DNA from: DATJHM01 sp035493895 | Lineage (GTDB): Bacteria > Chloroflexota > Ktedonobacteria > Ktedonobacterales > Ktedonobacteraceae | NCBI GenBank assembly: GCA_035493895.1 | Contig: DATJHM010000261.1 | Span: forward strand, 62,001 to 126,000 | DNA: 64,000 bases | Reading direction: 5' to 3' | Shown here: piece by piece, positions 35,309-44,509 of the stretch | How positions within the stretch are numbered: position 1 is the first letter of the stretch | Layout of the letters: each line of letters starts with the position of its first letter | Notes under the pieces: model-generated | What the model saw: the letters and a program-made list of their open reading frames with translations, nothing else | What the model was told of the DNA's origin: nothing | Database searches by the model: none | Program-made: the position numbers and the translations under genes

Positions 35309-35331
35309 ATTATAGCACGAATTACTTCGTG
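35309..35331 (-). promoter_or_regulatory. extended -10 promoter of the exopolysaccharide operon with adjacent inverted repeat
   Basis: On the minus strand the extended -10 TGCTATAAT ends at 35309. Directly upstream lies the perfect inverted repeat CACGAA-TTAC-TTCGTG (35316-35331), in the place of the spacer/-35. This is a likely binding site for a regulator. The rest of 35200-35507 is very AT-rich and contains no gene. Confidence 0.5.
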
Positions 35332-35507
35332 TATATAAAAAATATATCGATTTTTTATACTTTAATATATTCTATTTTATAGATATATGCATACACAAAA
35401 TCATCACATGCAAGCGATTAAAAGGATAAATCATTTGGCAAAAGTTGTACTATTTTAGAGGGCAGTATACTTTATTACAGCTAAGGGATGACGTTCAGGA
35501 GGAAAAT

Positions 35508-36185
35508 ATGACAGCATCAACAACACAGCTTCAACCCGTAATTGCCATAAAGCCGAGCTACCTACGCATCAAGCGATGTATAGATATTTCTTTCACCCTT
35601 CTTATTTTACTCCCATTAGGACTTATCAGTCTGATCGTTGCAGTCTGTATTCGCCTGGATTCACAGGGGCTTATTTTTTTTCGGCAGAAGCGCATAGGGG
35701 CTTACGGAAAAGAATTTTACATGTATAAATTTCGCTCTATGTACGAGCATAGTGATGACAGGGTACATCGGCAAGACATAGAGCGCTACATGAGTGGAGG
35801 GGTCATCGGAGCCGGGAGTGGGGGAGAATTGGCCTATAAGCGCACGAATGATCCCAGAGTGACCAGAGTGGGAAGAATTTTGCGTAAGACCAGCATAGAT
35901 GAGCTGCCGCAATTTATCAACGTGCTCAAGGGAGAAATGACCCTGGTTGGGCCGAGGCCGCCATTGAGATACGAGGTAGAACATTACAGTCCATATGAGA
36001 GTTTGCGGCTCAGTGGGAAGCCAGGATTGACAGGGCCGTGGCAGGTTTACGGCAGGAGTCGAGTTCCATTTCATACAATGGTCGAAATGGACATTGCCTA
36101 TTTACGCAGACAATCGATTCGTGAAGATCTGAAATTGATTGCCTTGACCGTGCTCGTCATGTTTCAGGGAATGGGGGGAGCCTAG
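35508..36185 (+). CDS. monotopic phosphoglycosyl transferase (bacterial sugar transferase), initiating enzyme for exopolysaccharide
   Basis: 225 residues. One hydrophobic re-entrant segment (about 28-50), then the catalytic domain with FRQKRIGAYGKEFYMYKFRSM, the DELPQFINVLKGEMTLVGPRPP block and GKPGLTGPWQVYGRS. It transfers a sugar 1-phosphate from a UDP-sugar to undecaprenyl phosphate. It lacks the N-terminal four-helix CoA-binding part of WbaP-like enzymes. ATG 35508 is fixed by CAGGAGG; the frame stays open further upstream without support. Divergent from the rest of the cluster. Confidence 0.93.
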   Translation: MTASTTQLQPVIAIKPSYLRIKRCIDISFTLLILLPLGLISLIVAVCIRLDSQGLIFFRQKRIGAYGKEFYMYKFRSMYEHSDDRVHRQDIERYMSGGVIGAGSGGELAYKRTNDPRVTRVGRILRKTSIDELPQFINVLKGEMTLVGPRPPLRYEVEHYSPYESLRLSGKPGLTGPWQVYGRSRVPFHTMVEMDIAYLRRQSIREDLKLIALTVLVMFQGMGGA

Positions 36186-36320
36186 ATAGAAAGGCACAGG
36201 CGGAGAGAATAGCCCTGATGGCAGAGATTACCGCGATTCCAACTTTTGCGCAACTAGAGCGTACATGTGATAAGCTACAGGCAGTAAACAGAACATCCCT
36301 GTAGAGAAGAGAGGGACCAC

Positions 36321-38897
36321 ATGGAGGAGTCGCGTACCGCCGATAGCGGAGTAAACAACGGGCGAACGACCACCAAGCTCGCACCGGATACAAATACAAC
36401 AGAGACAACACAAAACCTGCCTGACGGTCACCAGGATGCAGAAAATAAAGCGCCGACCGAGACGGTCTTACAGCTCACCGTCATCGAGGGTATGCAGGTC
36501 GGAAGAGGAGCGGCGCGGATCGATCCGAGCAACATCGCGCGTCTGGGTTGTCAGCCCGGAGATATCGTCATGATCAGCGGAGCGCGCACGACCGCAGCGA
36601 AAGTAGTACCCAGTGCCCTGGTAGATCGCGGCCAGCAAACGATTCAGATGGATAGCCAGGTGCGTCAGAACAGCGCATCTGGCCTCAACGAGCATATCAG
36701 CATACGGAAAGCCAGAGTGCGTGTTGCCGAAAAGATCACCCTTCTGCCCCTGAACTCAGGAGTCCCCATCCAGGAGAGTGATCTGCAATATATTACGCGT
36801 TATCTGGTCGGTCTCCCGGCCACGATAGGAGATCTGCTCAAGGTGGGCATGCCAGGAGCGGCCCAGAGAGAATTTCTCATTATCAGCACCACCCCGGCCA
36901 CCCCGAGCTATGGTTTGCACAAACATACCACCGGAGACCTGCCCCTGGTGCCGCCAACAGAGGCAAGCAGCGATATCGAAGCCGTCGTCGTACAGCCAGG
37001 GACCGTCGTCCGGGCGCAGGTACGAGGAGGAGCCACAAGCGGCACACCCAGGAGAGTAGGCTACGAAGATATTGGTGGACTGGGCAAAGAACTGCAACGC
37101 ATCAGAGAAATGATCGAGCTGCCCTTAAAGTACCCGGCTGTTTTTGATCGACTAGGAGTTGAGCCCCCCAAAGGAGTCCTCCTCTACGGACCGCCGGGGA
37201 CAGGCAAAACGCTGATTGCACGTGTCGTCGCCGCCGAAACCAACGCAGCTTTTTTTGTCATCAACGGGCCCGAAATCATCAATAAATTTTATGGAGAGAG
37301 CGAATCAAAGCTGCGAGCCATCTTCCAGGAAGCCCAGAAGAGAGCACCGAGCGTCATCTTTATCGACGAACTGGATGCCCTGGCACCGCGCCGTGCGGAA
37401 AGTGGGGGAGAGGTCGAGCGCCGCATCGTTGGACAGCTCCTCGCCCTCATGGACGGACTCGCCTCACGTGGGCAGGTCGTCTTAATTGGCGCAACCAATC
37501 AACCAAATGCTCTTGATCCAGCCGTCAGAAGGCCGGGTCGCTTCGATCGTGAAATATCATTACGTGTACCAGACGTGCGCGGGCGTATTGAGATTCTGCG
37601 CATCCATAGTAAAGATGCCGCCCTGGCAAACGACGTTGACCTTGCGCGTATCGCCCAATTGACACCTGGTTTCGTGGGAGCAGACCTTGAGGCCCTCTGT
37701 CGAGAGGCGGCCATGATCGCGCTACGCCGTGTCTTACCGCACATCGATTACCAGAGGGGATATATCCCCTACGAGACCCTCGTCAACCTCAACATCACCA
37801 TGGCGGATTTCCAGGCTGCGCTGCGCGAGATCGAGCCTTCCACCACGCGCGAAGTCTACGTCGAAGTCAGTGAAACCTCATGGGACGATATTGGTGGCTT
37901 GCAAGACATCAAAGATATGCTCACCGAAGGAGTCGAATGGCCGCTGCGCTTCCCCGAAATATATGCCAACGCAAAAGTCGAGGCACCGCGCGGCGTTTTG
38001 CTTTCTGGACCTCCGGGATCAGGAAAAACATTGATCGCGCGTGCGATTGCCAATCAGTGTGAGGCCAGCTTCATCTCAATCAAAGGACCAGAGTTGCTCT
38101 CGAAATGGGTGGGAGAATCCGAAAAGGGAGTGCGCGAAATCTTTCGACACGCGAAACAGGCAGCTCCCTGCATCGTCTTTTTTGACGAACTGGACTCCAT
38201 GGCTCCCAGAAGAGGAAATAGCAACGACGGAAATGTTGGCGATCGAGTCATCGCGCAATTATTGACCGAAATGGATGGGATCGAGGGGCGTGAAGGCGTC
38301 ATCGTCCTGGCTGCCACCAATCGGCCTGAGCTCATAGACACCGCCCTGCTGCGTCCAGGTCGTTTTGATCTGGTTGTCGAGCTGCGTCTGCCGGACGAAA
38401 GCGAGCGACAATCCATCTTCACCGTCCATCTGCGAGAGCGGCCCATCGCACCAGAGATTACAACAGCAGAGTTAGCACGACTGACCCCTGGACGCAGTGG
38501 AGCCGATATCGAGGCAATCTGTCGACGCGCATCATTACTGGCACTGCGTGAGTGGATCAGTCCCAGACTCTCAATCGGGCAAGTTTCTATTAGCGAGGCC
38601 AAAGACGAGGGAGGCGAGGCCACCGACACAACAGCGCAGGATGCAACACAAGCGCCTGCCCCTGATGCGCCGCCAACCATCCCCACCAGGTTCGTCATTC
38701 GGCCTGAGCACTTTGCCCGCGCAATTGACGAGCAGCGCGAGCGCTACACAGTGCAGGAAGCGGCTGAAGCGGAGCGAGAGAGGCAGGATCGAGGCAGGCA
38801 GCGTCTAATCGACATGGCAGCCGATCAGAGCGATCCAAATAAACCCGCGCTACGAGGTTTCCGCCTCTGGCTGGCGCGTCTGTTTGGTCTGGTGTAG
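36321..38897 (+). CDS. Cdc48/VAT-type AAA ATPase with two AAA domains
   Basis: 858 residues. A disordered leader (1-45), a Cdc48 N-domain (about 48-225, double-psi barrel start LQLTVIEGMQVGRGAARIDP), D1 with Walker A 290-297 and Walker B DELD (349-352), and D2 with Walker A 563-570 and DELD (622-625). Arginine fingers sit in RRPGRFDRE and RPGRFD. The D1 pore loop KFYGESE is aromatic, as in archaeal VAT. A low-complexity Ala/Asp/Thr insert lies near 760-785. The C-terminus is an amphipathic helix ending LFGLV, without a HbYX proteasome-docking motif. It is an unfoldase/segregase; its partners are unknown. Apparently monocistronic. Confidence 0.93.
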   Translation: MEESRTADSGVNNGRTTTKLAPDTNTTETTQNLPDGHQDAENKAPTETVLQLTVIEGMQVGRGAARIDPSNIARLGCQPGDIVMISGARTTAAKVVPSALVDRGQQTIQMDSQVRQNSASGLNEHISIRKARVRVAEKITLLPLNSGVPIQESDLQYITRYLVGLPATIGDLLKVGMPGAAQREFLIISTTPATPSYGLHKHTTGDLPLVPPTEASSDIEAVVVQPGTVVRAQVRGGATSGTPRRVGYEDIGGLGKELQRIREMIELPLKYPAVFDRLGVEPPKGVLLYGPPGTGKTLIARVVAAETNAAFFVINGPEIINKFYGESESKLRAIFQEAQKRAPSVIFIDELDALAPRRAESGGEVERRIVGQLLALMDGLASRGQVVLIGATNQPNALDPAVRRPGRFDREISLRVPDVRGRIEILRIHSKDAALANDVDLARIAQLTPGFVGADLEALCREAAMIALRRVLPHIDYQRGYIPYETLVNLNITMADFQAALREIEPSTTREVYVEVSETSWDDIGGLQDIKDMLTEGVEWPLRFPEIYANAKVEAPRGVLLSGPPGSGKTLIARAIANQCEASFISIKGPELLSKWVGESEKGVREIFRHAKQAAPCIVFFDELDSMAPRRGNSNDGNVGDRVIAQLLTEMDGIEGREGVIVLAATNRPELIDTALLRPGRFDLVVELRLPDESERQSIFTVHLRERPIAPEITTAELARLTPGRSGADIEAICRRASLLALREWISPRLSIGQVSISEAKDEGGEATDTTAQDATQAPAPDAPPTIPTRFVIRPEHFARAIDEQRERYTVQEAAEAERERQDRGRQRLIDMAADQSDPNKPALRGFRLWLARLFGLV

Positions 38898-38932
38898 GCT
38901 AAAAAAAGCGCTGTTTTTCTCCAGCAATAAGT

Positions 38933-38974
38933 AATAAGGGCTATCTGCTATTTTTGGTGCAGATAGCCCTTATT
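38933..38974. terminator. 16-bp perfect hairpin after the Cdc48-like gene
   Basis: AATAAGGGCTATCTGC (38933-38948) and its exact complement (38959-38974) flank a 10-base loop. The flanking bases give an A/T-rich base to the stem, but there is no long U-tract. It is the probable terminator of the ATPase gene. The following 38975-39331 is AT-rich with no gene. Confidence 0.5.
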
Positions 38975-39331
38975 CACAGATAAATGCATATTTAAGCATG
39001 AAAGAGAGTAGCCGTTAAAATAATTTTTAACCATCTTTACACACATATAGATTTGCGGTAATAGAGGGAACGGAGCCAGAAGCGATTGAGGTATGGGAAA
39101 TAGAGAAGAGACTTTTTCACAACAATTACAGTATCATTCAGTGGCAAAGATTATCTTATTGTATCATAGTGTTCTACTGATGCTCTTCCATTGCAATAAG
39201 AGACTTCTCATAAGCCCAGGAGAAGATTTTTTATAGAAAAGGCCAGAGAAAATACAAAGAAATATTGTCGCATAAAAAAAGCCGTACAACACTACTACTA
39301 ACGCTTGTGCATTGATGTGAGTACTATCCAC

Positions 39332-39360
39332 TTACAATACATAGGCAACTATGCTATAAT
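39332..39360 (+). promoter_or_regulatory. sigma70-like promoter for the 125-residue protein
   Basis: TTACAA at 39332-39337, a 17-base spacer and consensus TATAAT at 39355-39360. The predicted start site is about 37 bases before the GTG at 39404. Confidence 0.55.
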
Positions 39361-39403
39361 GGATGTTGGAGAGTAAAAAGCAGAAGCGAAAGGGAGAACA
39401 GCA

Positions 39404-39781
39404 GTGTCGACAATGCCCGATAACTCCTCTTCCGTCTCCCGTGAGCAGTTGACAGAGGCGTACCTCAAGGCAATACGGTTGATTGATGAGCGTGTAGCTC
39501 CCCTACTGGGTAAAGCAACCACCCGCGTCCTGGTGCAAGGTGCCGCCAAACGAAAGCAAGGCAAATACCCATTTCTTGGTTATCTTGTAAGTAGACCATA
39601 TACTGAAATTGTGCCAGCGATGCTAAAAGAGCAGCTTGCAGGCACCAGTGAAATCGAACTGGCCGAGGGGCTAGAAGCGTTATTGGATGAATGTTTTGCA
39701 GGATTACGCGCACTAACGGGCGATTTAATCGCCCCCCCTTTGCACGAGGAAGTGACACACCAGTTACGACAACATCATTAG
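39404..39781 (+). CDS. conserved-looking hypothetical protein, 125 residues
   Basis: A soluble, mainly helical protein starting at GTG 39404 with GGGAG upstream. A central basic stretch (LVQGAAKRKQGKYPFLGYLV) is followed by an acidic helix. No transmembrane segment, no known motif. It lies 136 bases upstream of a sensor histidine kinase on the same strand, behind its own consensus promoter. The two may be co-transcribed, and this protein could be a small partner of the kinase, which lacks an adjacent response regulator. I do not recognise the family. Confidence 0.65.
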   Translation: MSTMPDNSSSVSREQLTEAYLKAIRLIDERVAPLLGKATTRVLVQGAAKRKQGKYPFLGYLVSRPYTEIVPAMLKEQLAGTSEIELAEGLEALLDECFAGLRALTGDLIAPPLHEEVTHQLRQHH

Positions 39782-39917
39782 TCAATGATTGCCTACAAGA
39801 TGCCCATCTCTTCTGATGAAAGAGGCGTGAAGAGATGAAAGGAGTAGCTCAAAGACCATCTCTTCTACGGCCAACAGGTGATGCAGTTACGCCGGTGGAG
39901 AGGTGAAAGGAGTTATC

Positions 39918-41702
39918 ATGGAGAGTAGCGTGCAATCAGAGTCACATATCGCTGATGGCGAGTGCAGCACCTCCACGGGACAGACTGTACATCGCCTGAT
40001 AACAATTCGTCAGGAGCTTACCTACCTCAATACGATTGGAAAACGCTTTGTTGCAGCCTTTGATCGCTTTCATGTTCATCGTGCGTTACTAGCTACCTTA
40101 CAAGAGCTCTATCAACTTTCGGCCTGCTGCATCCTGCTGAAGGCTGACCCCTACGAACTTTTCATTATTCCCTGTTATCCACTCGATGCGTCTTTTCTCG
40201 AAGCAATGGTTCAGCGTATCGCCAGTGCAGCCAATGTGATCGATTTCCCCTATGTCGATGCCGATCACCTGGCACAAACCGCCTACCTGGATGCCCCGGA
40301 TGAGCTGGCGCAAGGGCGACGACCGGAGCAAGAGACTGGTAATGAGATAGGGTCCTGTCTCAACATCCCCTTAACCGTCGAAAACCGCATCATCGGCCTC
40401 CTGAGTCTGTTTGATGAGCGACGCGGCTCTTTCGATACCGACCTGCTCCAGCTCACCACCATGATCGCTGACTATGCAGCTGTGGCACTGGAAAATGTGC
40501 GCCTGCGTGAGCGAGAAAATGCGCTGTGGCGTCAGGCGGAACTGGAACGGCAACGGCTGGAGCTCATCATTCGCAGTATGGCGGAAGGCTTGCTCATCAC
40601 CGACGCCAGAGGTACCATCACAGCCCTCAATCAATCGGCGCAATATCTGCTGGCACAGGTCAAAGTAGAATTGCAGCCAAAGATGTCACTGCGCATACAG
40701 GCGGCAGAGAGTGATATCCCCTGGGTTCAGAGACTGGCAGAGATCGTCGGGCAGGCGCAAAAAGGCATCATCGTCACGAATCAAGAATTAGTGGCCAGTA
40801 CCGAGAACGATCTGGTACCGCTGACCTTAAACGTCAGCGCCGCCCCCTTGCATGATGCCACCAGTTCGACAACAAAACCCATCGGTGTCGTCACCGTTTT
40901 GAATGACGTTACCTCAACAAAACAGGTCGAGCGACTCAAAGATGAATTCGTCTCGGTCGTCTCACATGAGCTGCGTACCCCACTCACCGCCATTAAGGGC
41001 TACACGCAACATCTCGCACGCAGAATCGAGCGGCGTATCCGTAAAATGCACACCACGATACCGGAACCCTTAGCAGTGGGAAGCGAGCCAGCAGAGAGCT
41101 ACGATTTACGCAGTTTAAACATTATCCAGAGTCAGACCGAGCACCTGGAACGACTGGTGAACGACTTGCTTGATCTCTCACAAGTGCAATGGGGACAATT
41201 AAACCTCAGCTATGAGAGCTTCTATCTGGCCGACGTGCTCAGCGAATGCGTGCACTCCGTCCAGGCCAGCGCAGAACAACACACCATCACCATGGATATC
41301 CAGGTCGAAGAGACCCTGGTTACAGCGGATCGAGTACGCATCTGCCAGGTGATCGGCAATATTCTCGACAACGCAGTGAAATATTCGCCCAATGGGGGTC
41401 AGGTCAACGTACGCCTGAATGAAGAGAAAAATGGGGATTTCCAGATCAGCATTATCGACCAGGGGATCGGCGTCAGTCCGCAGCAATTTGATCACATCTT
41501 CGAGCGCTTCTATCGTGTGCACAACATGGCAAGCCAGCAATATTCAGGCATCGGCCTGGGTCTCTACGTTGCCAAAGCCATCATCGACCGACATGGAGGG
41601 CACATCTGGCTGACCAACAACGCCGGGCTCGGCACCACATTCCACTTCACCGTACCGGTCAGGCCACGGACAAGAATCCTGGCAGATAGTGGAATCAGCT
41701 AG
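39918..41702 (+). CDS. GAF-PAS sensor histidine kinase (cytoplasmic, orphan)
   Basis: 594 residues with no transmembrane helix. A GAF-like domain (about 40-205), a PAS domain (about 215-330, LIIRSMAEGLLITDARGTIT), HisKA with phospho-acceptor His in VVSHELRTPLTAIKGY, and HATPase with N box NILDNAVKYSPNGG, G1 IIDQGIGV and G2 GIGLGLYVAKAI. It probably senses a diffusible or redox signal in the cytoplasm. ATG 39918 follows AAAGGAG. No response regulator is adjacent. Confidence 0.93.
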   Translation: MESSVQSESHIADGECSTSTGQTVHRLITIRQELTYLNTIGKRFVAAFDRFHVHRALLATLQELYQLSACCILLKADPYELFIIPCYPLDASFLEAMVQRIASAANVIDFPYVDADHLAQTAYLDAPDELAQGRRPEQETGNEIGSCLNIPLTVENRIIGLLSLFDERRGSFDTDLLQLTTMIADYAAVALENVRLRERENALWRQAELERQRLELIIRSMAEGLLITDARGTITALNQSAQYLLAQVKVELQPKMSLRIQAAESDIPWVQRLAEIVGQAQKGIIVTNQELVASTENDLVPLTLNVSAAPLHDATSSTTKPIGVVTVLNDVTSTKQVERLKDEFVSVVSHELRTPLTAIKGYTQHLARRIERRIRKMHTTIPEPLAVGSEPAESYDLRSLNIIQSQTEHLERLVNDLLDLSQVQWGQLNLSYESFYLADVLSECVHSVQASAEQHTITMDIQVEETLVTADRVRICQVIGNILDNAVKYSPNGGQVNVRLNEEKNGDFQISIIDQGIGVSPQQFDHIFERFYRVHNMASQQYSGIGLGLYVAKAIIDRHGGHIWLTNNAGLGTTFHFTVPVRPRTRILADSGIS

Positions 41703-41712
41703 GAGAGATGAA

Positions 41713-41765
41713 AAAGCGAGTGAACGTGAGCGTTATATAGAGCGCTAACAATGTTCACTCGCTTT
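41713..41765. terminator. bidirectional terminator hairpin
   Basis: AAAGCGAGTGAAC (41713-41725) is exactly complementary to GTTCACTCGCTTT (41753-41765), and the loop contains a second small GCG/CGC hairpin. It lies between two convergent genes. Confidence 0.65.
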
Positions 41766-41780
41766 CTGATCTCTATTTCA

Positions 41781-42197
41781 TTAGACCAGCCGTGTAGGAA
41801 CGATACGAATCGCCTGGCTGTAGCTCGCCGCCATACCTTCGGGCGTGAAATTAATCTCCTTCATTTTTTCACCATATTTCGCAACATACGCAGGGAGGGT
41901 CGCATCTATTGTTTTTGCTTCAAGCAGCGTGGCCGTGCCTTCAATCGTGATAGGATCAGACCCCTCGTACGTATTATCGATTGCCAGGAGGACATTGGCA
42001 TTGTGTTGAATGTTGCGAACTTTCTGATTGATCGGGCGACTAAATATCAGAAACGCCTCACCATCCCAGAGGAACCAGACAGCGACCGAATGTGGACGTC
42101 CATCGGGGCGTACAGAGGTCAGCCAGACAATAACATCATCCTGCAAGCGTTGATTAATATGCGCGTCTCGTTCTTTTGTGAGATCTAATAGAGACAT
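41781..42197 (-). CDS. PPOX-class split-barrel flavin/F420-dependent oxidoreductase-like protein
   Basis: 138 residues of the pyridoxamine 5'-phosphate oxidase-like fold: IVWLTSVRPDGRPHSVAVWFLWDGEAFLIFS, KVRNIQHNANVLLAID and a C-terminal RIVPTRL strand. It resembles the actinobacterial subfamily annotated as probable F420-dependent enzymes (Rv3369 type). It forms dimers with the cofactor at the interface. Reaction and substrate are unknown. Transcribed alone, convergent with the histidine kinase. Confidence 0.85.
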   Translation of the reverse strand: MSLLDLTKERDAHINQRLQDDVIVWLTSVRPDGRPHSVAVWFLWDGEAFLIFSRPINQKVRNIQHNANVLLAIDNTYEGSDPITIEGTATLLEAKTIDATLPAYVAKYGEKMKEINFTPEGMAASYSQAIRIVPTRLV

Positions 42198-42322
42198 CGT
42201 TTGCTCCTTCTCTGTTCAAGAAATCTTCTTGCTCTATCAGGAGAAACATCTTCTCTATGCCATTTCATTCCATAATAGGAAGCGGCTTTACCCTCTACAA
42301 AAGAAGCTCTGGCTTTGTTTGC

Positions 42323-42336
42323 GCCCTCTCGAGGGC
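42323..42336. terminator. short GC-rich hairpin downstream of a membrane-protein gene
   Basis: GCCCTC-TC-GAGGGC forms a tight hairpin 26 bases after the stop of the minus-strand gene. No U-tract follows, so termination is uncertain. Confidence 0.3.
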
Positions 42337-42361
42337 AAATCAGCCAGAAATGCGCTGAGCA

Positions 42362-42904
42362 TTACAGTTGCACACGCGTATGTGGTGAGAGTACCCGTAA
42401 CAGATCAGGAGGCTTTGAGCCGAAATGATCAACCAGGTACGAATTGCCGAAACGCGTAAAATGGATGCGTGCGGCAGTCGCCTGAAGCAACTGGATCGTG
42501 CGCAACACGCGCACCTCGCCCCAGAGAGGATAGCGTAGATCGCGGAAGGCATTAATGACATCGCCCGTGCTGGTAATGAAAACGCCAAAGCAGATCAGGA
42601 GCACTTCCATGAAAGGATCATGTAAAAGGGGTAACGGGCTGAGAGGAGTAAACAGGCCGACATAAAGCGCGCCAGCGGAGACCAGCGCAGGGATGAGCAC
42701 ATCCAGCCAGATAGAGAGAGCAGAGGGTTCATGCAGAACCATAAAGGTGACACCAAGAGGACCAATAGCCCACCCGAGCAGAGGAGCACGTCGTAGCAGC
42801 ATAACCAGAATATGAGCACAACGAAAAAGCACAATCCATAGCACGAGAAACAGAATCAATCCAGGGAGGTTTGCCATATGCACACCATTCACAAGATCAG
42901 CCAT
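42362..42904 (-). CDS. membrane protein, function unknown
   Basis: 180 residues. Four hydrophobic segments (about 11-35, 40-60, 68-90 and 98-118), then a soluble C-terminal part of about 55 residues (LLQATAARIHFTRFGNSYLVDHFGSKPPDL). ATG 42904 is chosen because GGAG lies nine bases upstream, in preference to the earlier codon at 42919. The pattern resembles Ktedonobacterial small membrane proteins with a conserved 'transporter-like' N-terminus; no family is recognised. Confidence 0.7.
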   Translation of the reverse strand: MADLVNGVHMANLPGLILFLVLWIVLFRCAHILVMLLRRAPLLGWAIGPLGVTFMVLHEPSALSIWLDVLIPALVSAGALYVGLFTPLSPLPLLHDPFMEVLLICFGVFITSTGDVINAFRDLRYPLWGEVRVLRTIQLLQATAARIHFTRFGNSYLVDHFGSKPPDLLRVLSPHTRVQL

Positions 42905-43015
42905 GTAATATCTCCTCACGCGCCAGCCTTTTTACCGATAAAAAGCGGACCTATCACCACTATCATTATAAACCAATAATCCTCATGCGTGCAATCAAAT
43001 GTGCAGAAAGTATAT

Positions 43016-43669
43016 TCAAAGATGCCATCCTTCTTCGCCTATAAGCGGAACAAAGACACAGCTCCCGAGTTGTTGGACACGAAGGCTATCGTCAGGAAGG
43101 CGCTCAAGCAATTGCAGATCCTGGCGTTTCTCCTGGCCGATTGGAATAACCATAAGCCCACCACGCAACAATTGCTCCCAGAGAGAAGTGGGTAAGATGG
43201 GAGAGGCAGCAGTCACCAGAATGCGGTCATAAGGGGCAAACTCAGACCAGCCCAGCGAGCCATCCCCGACCAAAAACGAGACATTGTGTAGCGAGAGTTG
43301 CGTCAGACGTTGCGCCGCCTGCGAAGAAAGCGCCTCATGACGTTCAACACTGTAGACATGAGCGGCCAACTGCGCCAGAATCGCCGTCTGATACCCCGAA
43401 CCCGTACCAATCTCCAGGACACGTTCGCGGCCAGTCAGATGCAGCGCCTGCGTCATCTGAGCTACCATCAACGGCTGAGAAATGGTCTGGCCGAGATCAA
43501 GTGGCAAAGCTTGATTGGCATACGAGAGAGATTGCCAGCGATCAGCCACAAAAAGCTCTCGCGGCACACGCTCTATAGCCGCAATTACGCGGCTACTGGT
43601 AATACCAGCACGATGGAGAGAACGGAGCAATCGTTGGCGATGACGCGCAAAATCTCTGGACATACACAT
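43016..43669 (-). CDS. pcm: protein-L-isoaspartate O-methyltransferase
   Basis: 217 residues. It methylates L-isoaspartyl residues of aged proteins using S-adenosylmethionine. The class I methyltransferase motif VLEIGTGSGYQTAILAQL, the preceding substrate loop LDLGQTISQPLMVAQMTQAL and VPRELFV are characteristic. Met1 or Met3 may be the start; neither has a good ribosome-binding site. It lies downstream of the tRNA-Val gene on the same strand and could be co-transcribed. Confidence 0.93.
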   Translation of the reverse strand: MCMSRDFARHRQRLLRSLHRAGITSSRVIAAIERVPRELFVADRWQSLSYANQALPLDLGQTISQPLMVAQMTQALHLTGRERVLEIGTGSGYQTAILAQLAAHVYSVERHEALSSQAAQRLTQLSLHNVSFLVGDGSLGWSEFAPYDRILVTAASPILPTSLWEQLLRGGLMVIPIGQEKRQDLQLLERLPDDSLRVQQLGSCVFVPLIGEEGWHL

Positions 43670-43769
43670 TCATGGGTGAAAATAGTTGTCTGAAAACAAT
43701 GATCAAAGTAGGAGTAGAAGGACACAATACAACGTTTGCTGGAGATCTCAAGAGAAGAAAAAGAATAAT

Positions 43770-43840
43770 GGGCGCTACTGGGATCGAACCAGTGGCCTCT
43801 TCGGTGTGAACGAAGCGCTCTCCCGCTGAGCTAAGCGCCC
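43770..43840 (-). tRNA. tRNA-Val (anticodon CAC)
   Basis: A 71-base cloverleaf. Acceptor stem GGGCGCT/AGCGCCC, D-stem GCTC/GAGC, anticodon stem CTTCG/CGAAG with loop TTCACAC (anticodon CAC), T-stem ACTGG/CCAGT with TTCGATC. CCA is not encoded. A consensus-like promoter lies directly upstream. Confidence 0.95.
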
Positions 43841-43858
43841 TCAGCGATGACAGGAGCA

Positions 43859-43887
43859 AATATAGCACTATGCAGCAAAAATGTCAA
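43859..43887 (-). promoter_or_regulatory. promoter of tRNA-Val
   Basis: On the minus strand consensus TTGACA (43887-43882), a 17-base spacer and TATATT (43864-43859), about 20 bases before the mature tRNA. Confidence 0.65.
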
Positions 43888-43997
43888 GCATTTTAGAGCA
43901 GTAATCTCTTGTAGAGATGGAAACAGGCGAGCCCGGAGGCATGAAGAGAAGAAAACAACCCTCCTTTACACGATTTATGCTATACTTGAAAATGGGC

Positions 43998-44050
43998 GGA
44001 GACAAGCCCCTCTACCGGAGACAGGAGACAAGCCCCGCCTCTACCGGAGA
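43998..44050. repeat. short tandem duplication in a 5' leader
   Basis: GGAGACAAGCCCC...CTCTACCGGAGA occurs at 43998-44021 and, with a 3-base insertion, at 44024-44050. A GGAGAAAAGCGAA motif follows twice (about 44046 and 44062). They lie just upstream of the next start codon. An extended -10 (TG-C-TATACT, 43978-43986) precedes them. Confidence 0.5.
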
Positions 44051-44077
44051 AAAGCGAATACGGGAGAAAAGCGAAAA

Positions 44078-44509
44078 ATGGAAGATCAAGTCACGAGTTC
44101 AAGGGCACAGGCAGAGCAGCCGGGTGCCAAAACAATATCAGCGACACCACAAGAGGAGAGCCGAGTTGCCGCTACTGGCACATCCCCCGATACGGGACCA
44201 GAGCATAGACAGGCCTATGGTACCGCGAAAACCGAGAACCTGCGCGACTCCGGCCTCTGGCGTGTTCTCTTACCGGGCTTCATCATTATTTGCTGCCTGA
44301 TTGTTATCGCAGTGCCAATGGTTATTTTAATCGCCCTGCTCTATGGTGCAATCACCAGCACAGGTTCAGCGGACGTCGTAGCTACTCATCATCAATTGAT
44401 CTGGCTCTGGGTAGTCATGATCATTCTGTCGCTGGGCCTGGCTGCGCTCGTCATTCGTTACTACATCGCCACCTTCTTTTCCGAGGCGGGTAGCTATAGT
44501 AGAGCATAA
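44078..44509 (+). CDS. small two-helix membrane protein, function unknown
   Basis: 143 residues starting at ATG 44078, with GGGAG upstream at a slightly long spacing. Residues 1-60 are hydrophilic and probably disordered (Gln, Glu, Thr, Ala, Pro). Two transmembrane segments follow (about 66-92 and 106-128), ending in a short RYYIATFFSEAGSYSRA tail. The frame is open further upstream but that part encodes repeat-derived, non-protein-like sequence. No family recognised. Confidence 0.55.
   Translation: MEDQVTSSRAQAEQPGAKTISATPQEESRVAATGTSPDTGPEHRQAYGTAKTENLRDSGLWRVLLPGFIIICCLIVIAVPMVILIALLYGAITSTGSADVVATHHQLIWLWVVMIILSLGLAALVIRYYIATFFSEAGSYSRA

Noticed and set aside
44078..44300. Extended starts of the small membrane protein at 43847 and an overlapping frame at 43917
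   Set aside because: They translate a short tandem repeat and have no ribosome-binding site; the ATG at 44078 is better supported.
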